From: Aricia agestis | Taxonomy: Eukaryota; Arthropoda; Insecta; Lepidoptera; Lycaenidae | Assembly (NCBI RefSeq): GCF_905147365.1 | Contig: NC_056410.1 | Location: 5,431,501-5,495,500, forward strand | Length of the DNA stretch: 64,000 bases | Direction of reading: 5' to 3' | Part shown: piece by piece, positions 63,854 to 64,000 of the stretch | How positions within the stretch are numbered: the first letter of the stretch is position 1 | Layout: the number at the start of each line of letters is the position of its first letter | Notes under the pieces: model-generated | Databases searched by the model: none | What the model saw: only the letters and a program-made list of their open reading frames with translations | What the model was told of the DNA's origin: nothing | Translations under genes and position numbers: made by a program

Positions 63854-64000
63854 GATGCAAAACATTACATTACATTTACATATTTTTTCGTGACGAAAAC
63901 TGTCGTATGTCTTTCTGCGGGACTTTAAGTATTGTCATACGAAATATCATGAAAATCGGTTTAGCGTGTACTGGATGAAGCGTAACATAACTGACATTCG
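63854..64000. other. Window end, no gene seen
   Basis: Short AT-rich stretch. A 61-codon ORF begins inside the MITE and has no motif. Confidence 0.45.

Overview
This window looks like intronic or intergenic DNA from a moth or butterfly (Lepidoptera). It is AT-rich and has no long intact open reading frame. It is densely layered with repeat types typical of lepidopteran genomes: non-autonomous Helitrons with CTAG ends, tRNA-headed SINEs, SINEs that borrow a LINE tail, and many short inverted-repeat DNA transposons (MITEs). The order assignment rests on remembered repeat families, not on a search.

Only one feature looks like part of a host gene. A + strand exon at 28461-28666 has a 3' splice signal, a 5' leader, an ATG, 17 codons reading as a signal peptide (MAVFPALFGFFLLAVVK), and a strong GTAAGT donor in phase 1. 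No convincing following exon is present, so the remaining 35 kb is probably a very long intron of a secreted or membrane protein gene I cannot name. Two places where a good 3' splice site directly abuts a 5' splice site (10522/10523 and 60866/60867) are candidate recursive-splicing points for that transcription unit.

Region by region. 0-7 kb: a broken LINE reverse transcriptase (1318-2566), a second LINE ORF2 end (about 5165-5560, minus strand), Harbinger-like and mariner-like MITEs, and a SINE nested in a MITE. 7-28 kb: mostly AT-rich sequence with a G+C-rich foldback (11518-11863), an hAT element with a perfect 8-bp target duplication (12589-12859), one copy of a 364-bp hAT-like family (14294-14657), a TTAA-flanked MITE (15845-16310), nested palindromes (17895-18186) and paired foldbacks (25063-25449). 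28-35 kb: the exon, then Helitron fragments, a 517-bp MITE and a SINE with a long GGGAA expansion. 35-47 kb: Helitron-like copies, one split by a TTAA MITE, two tRNA-SINEs, and an extremely G+C-rich foldback (46390-46534). 47-64 kb: an hAT-like foldback, a perfect 67-nt palindrome, a third TTAA MITE, a LINE tail interrupted by a different TTAA element, a pogo-like element carrying a nested MITE, and the second copy of the 364-bp hAT-like family.

There is no operon, CRISPR array, rRNA or functional tRNA gene. The genes do not work together in any visible pathway. The biology here is mobile-element layering inside what is probably one large gene. Most short ORFs fall within repeats and are not treated as genes.
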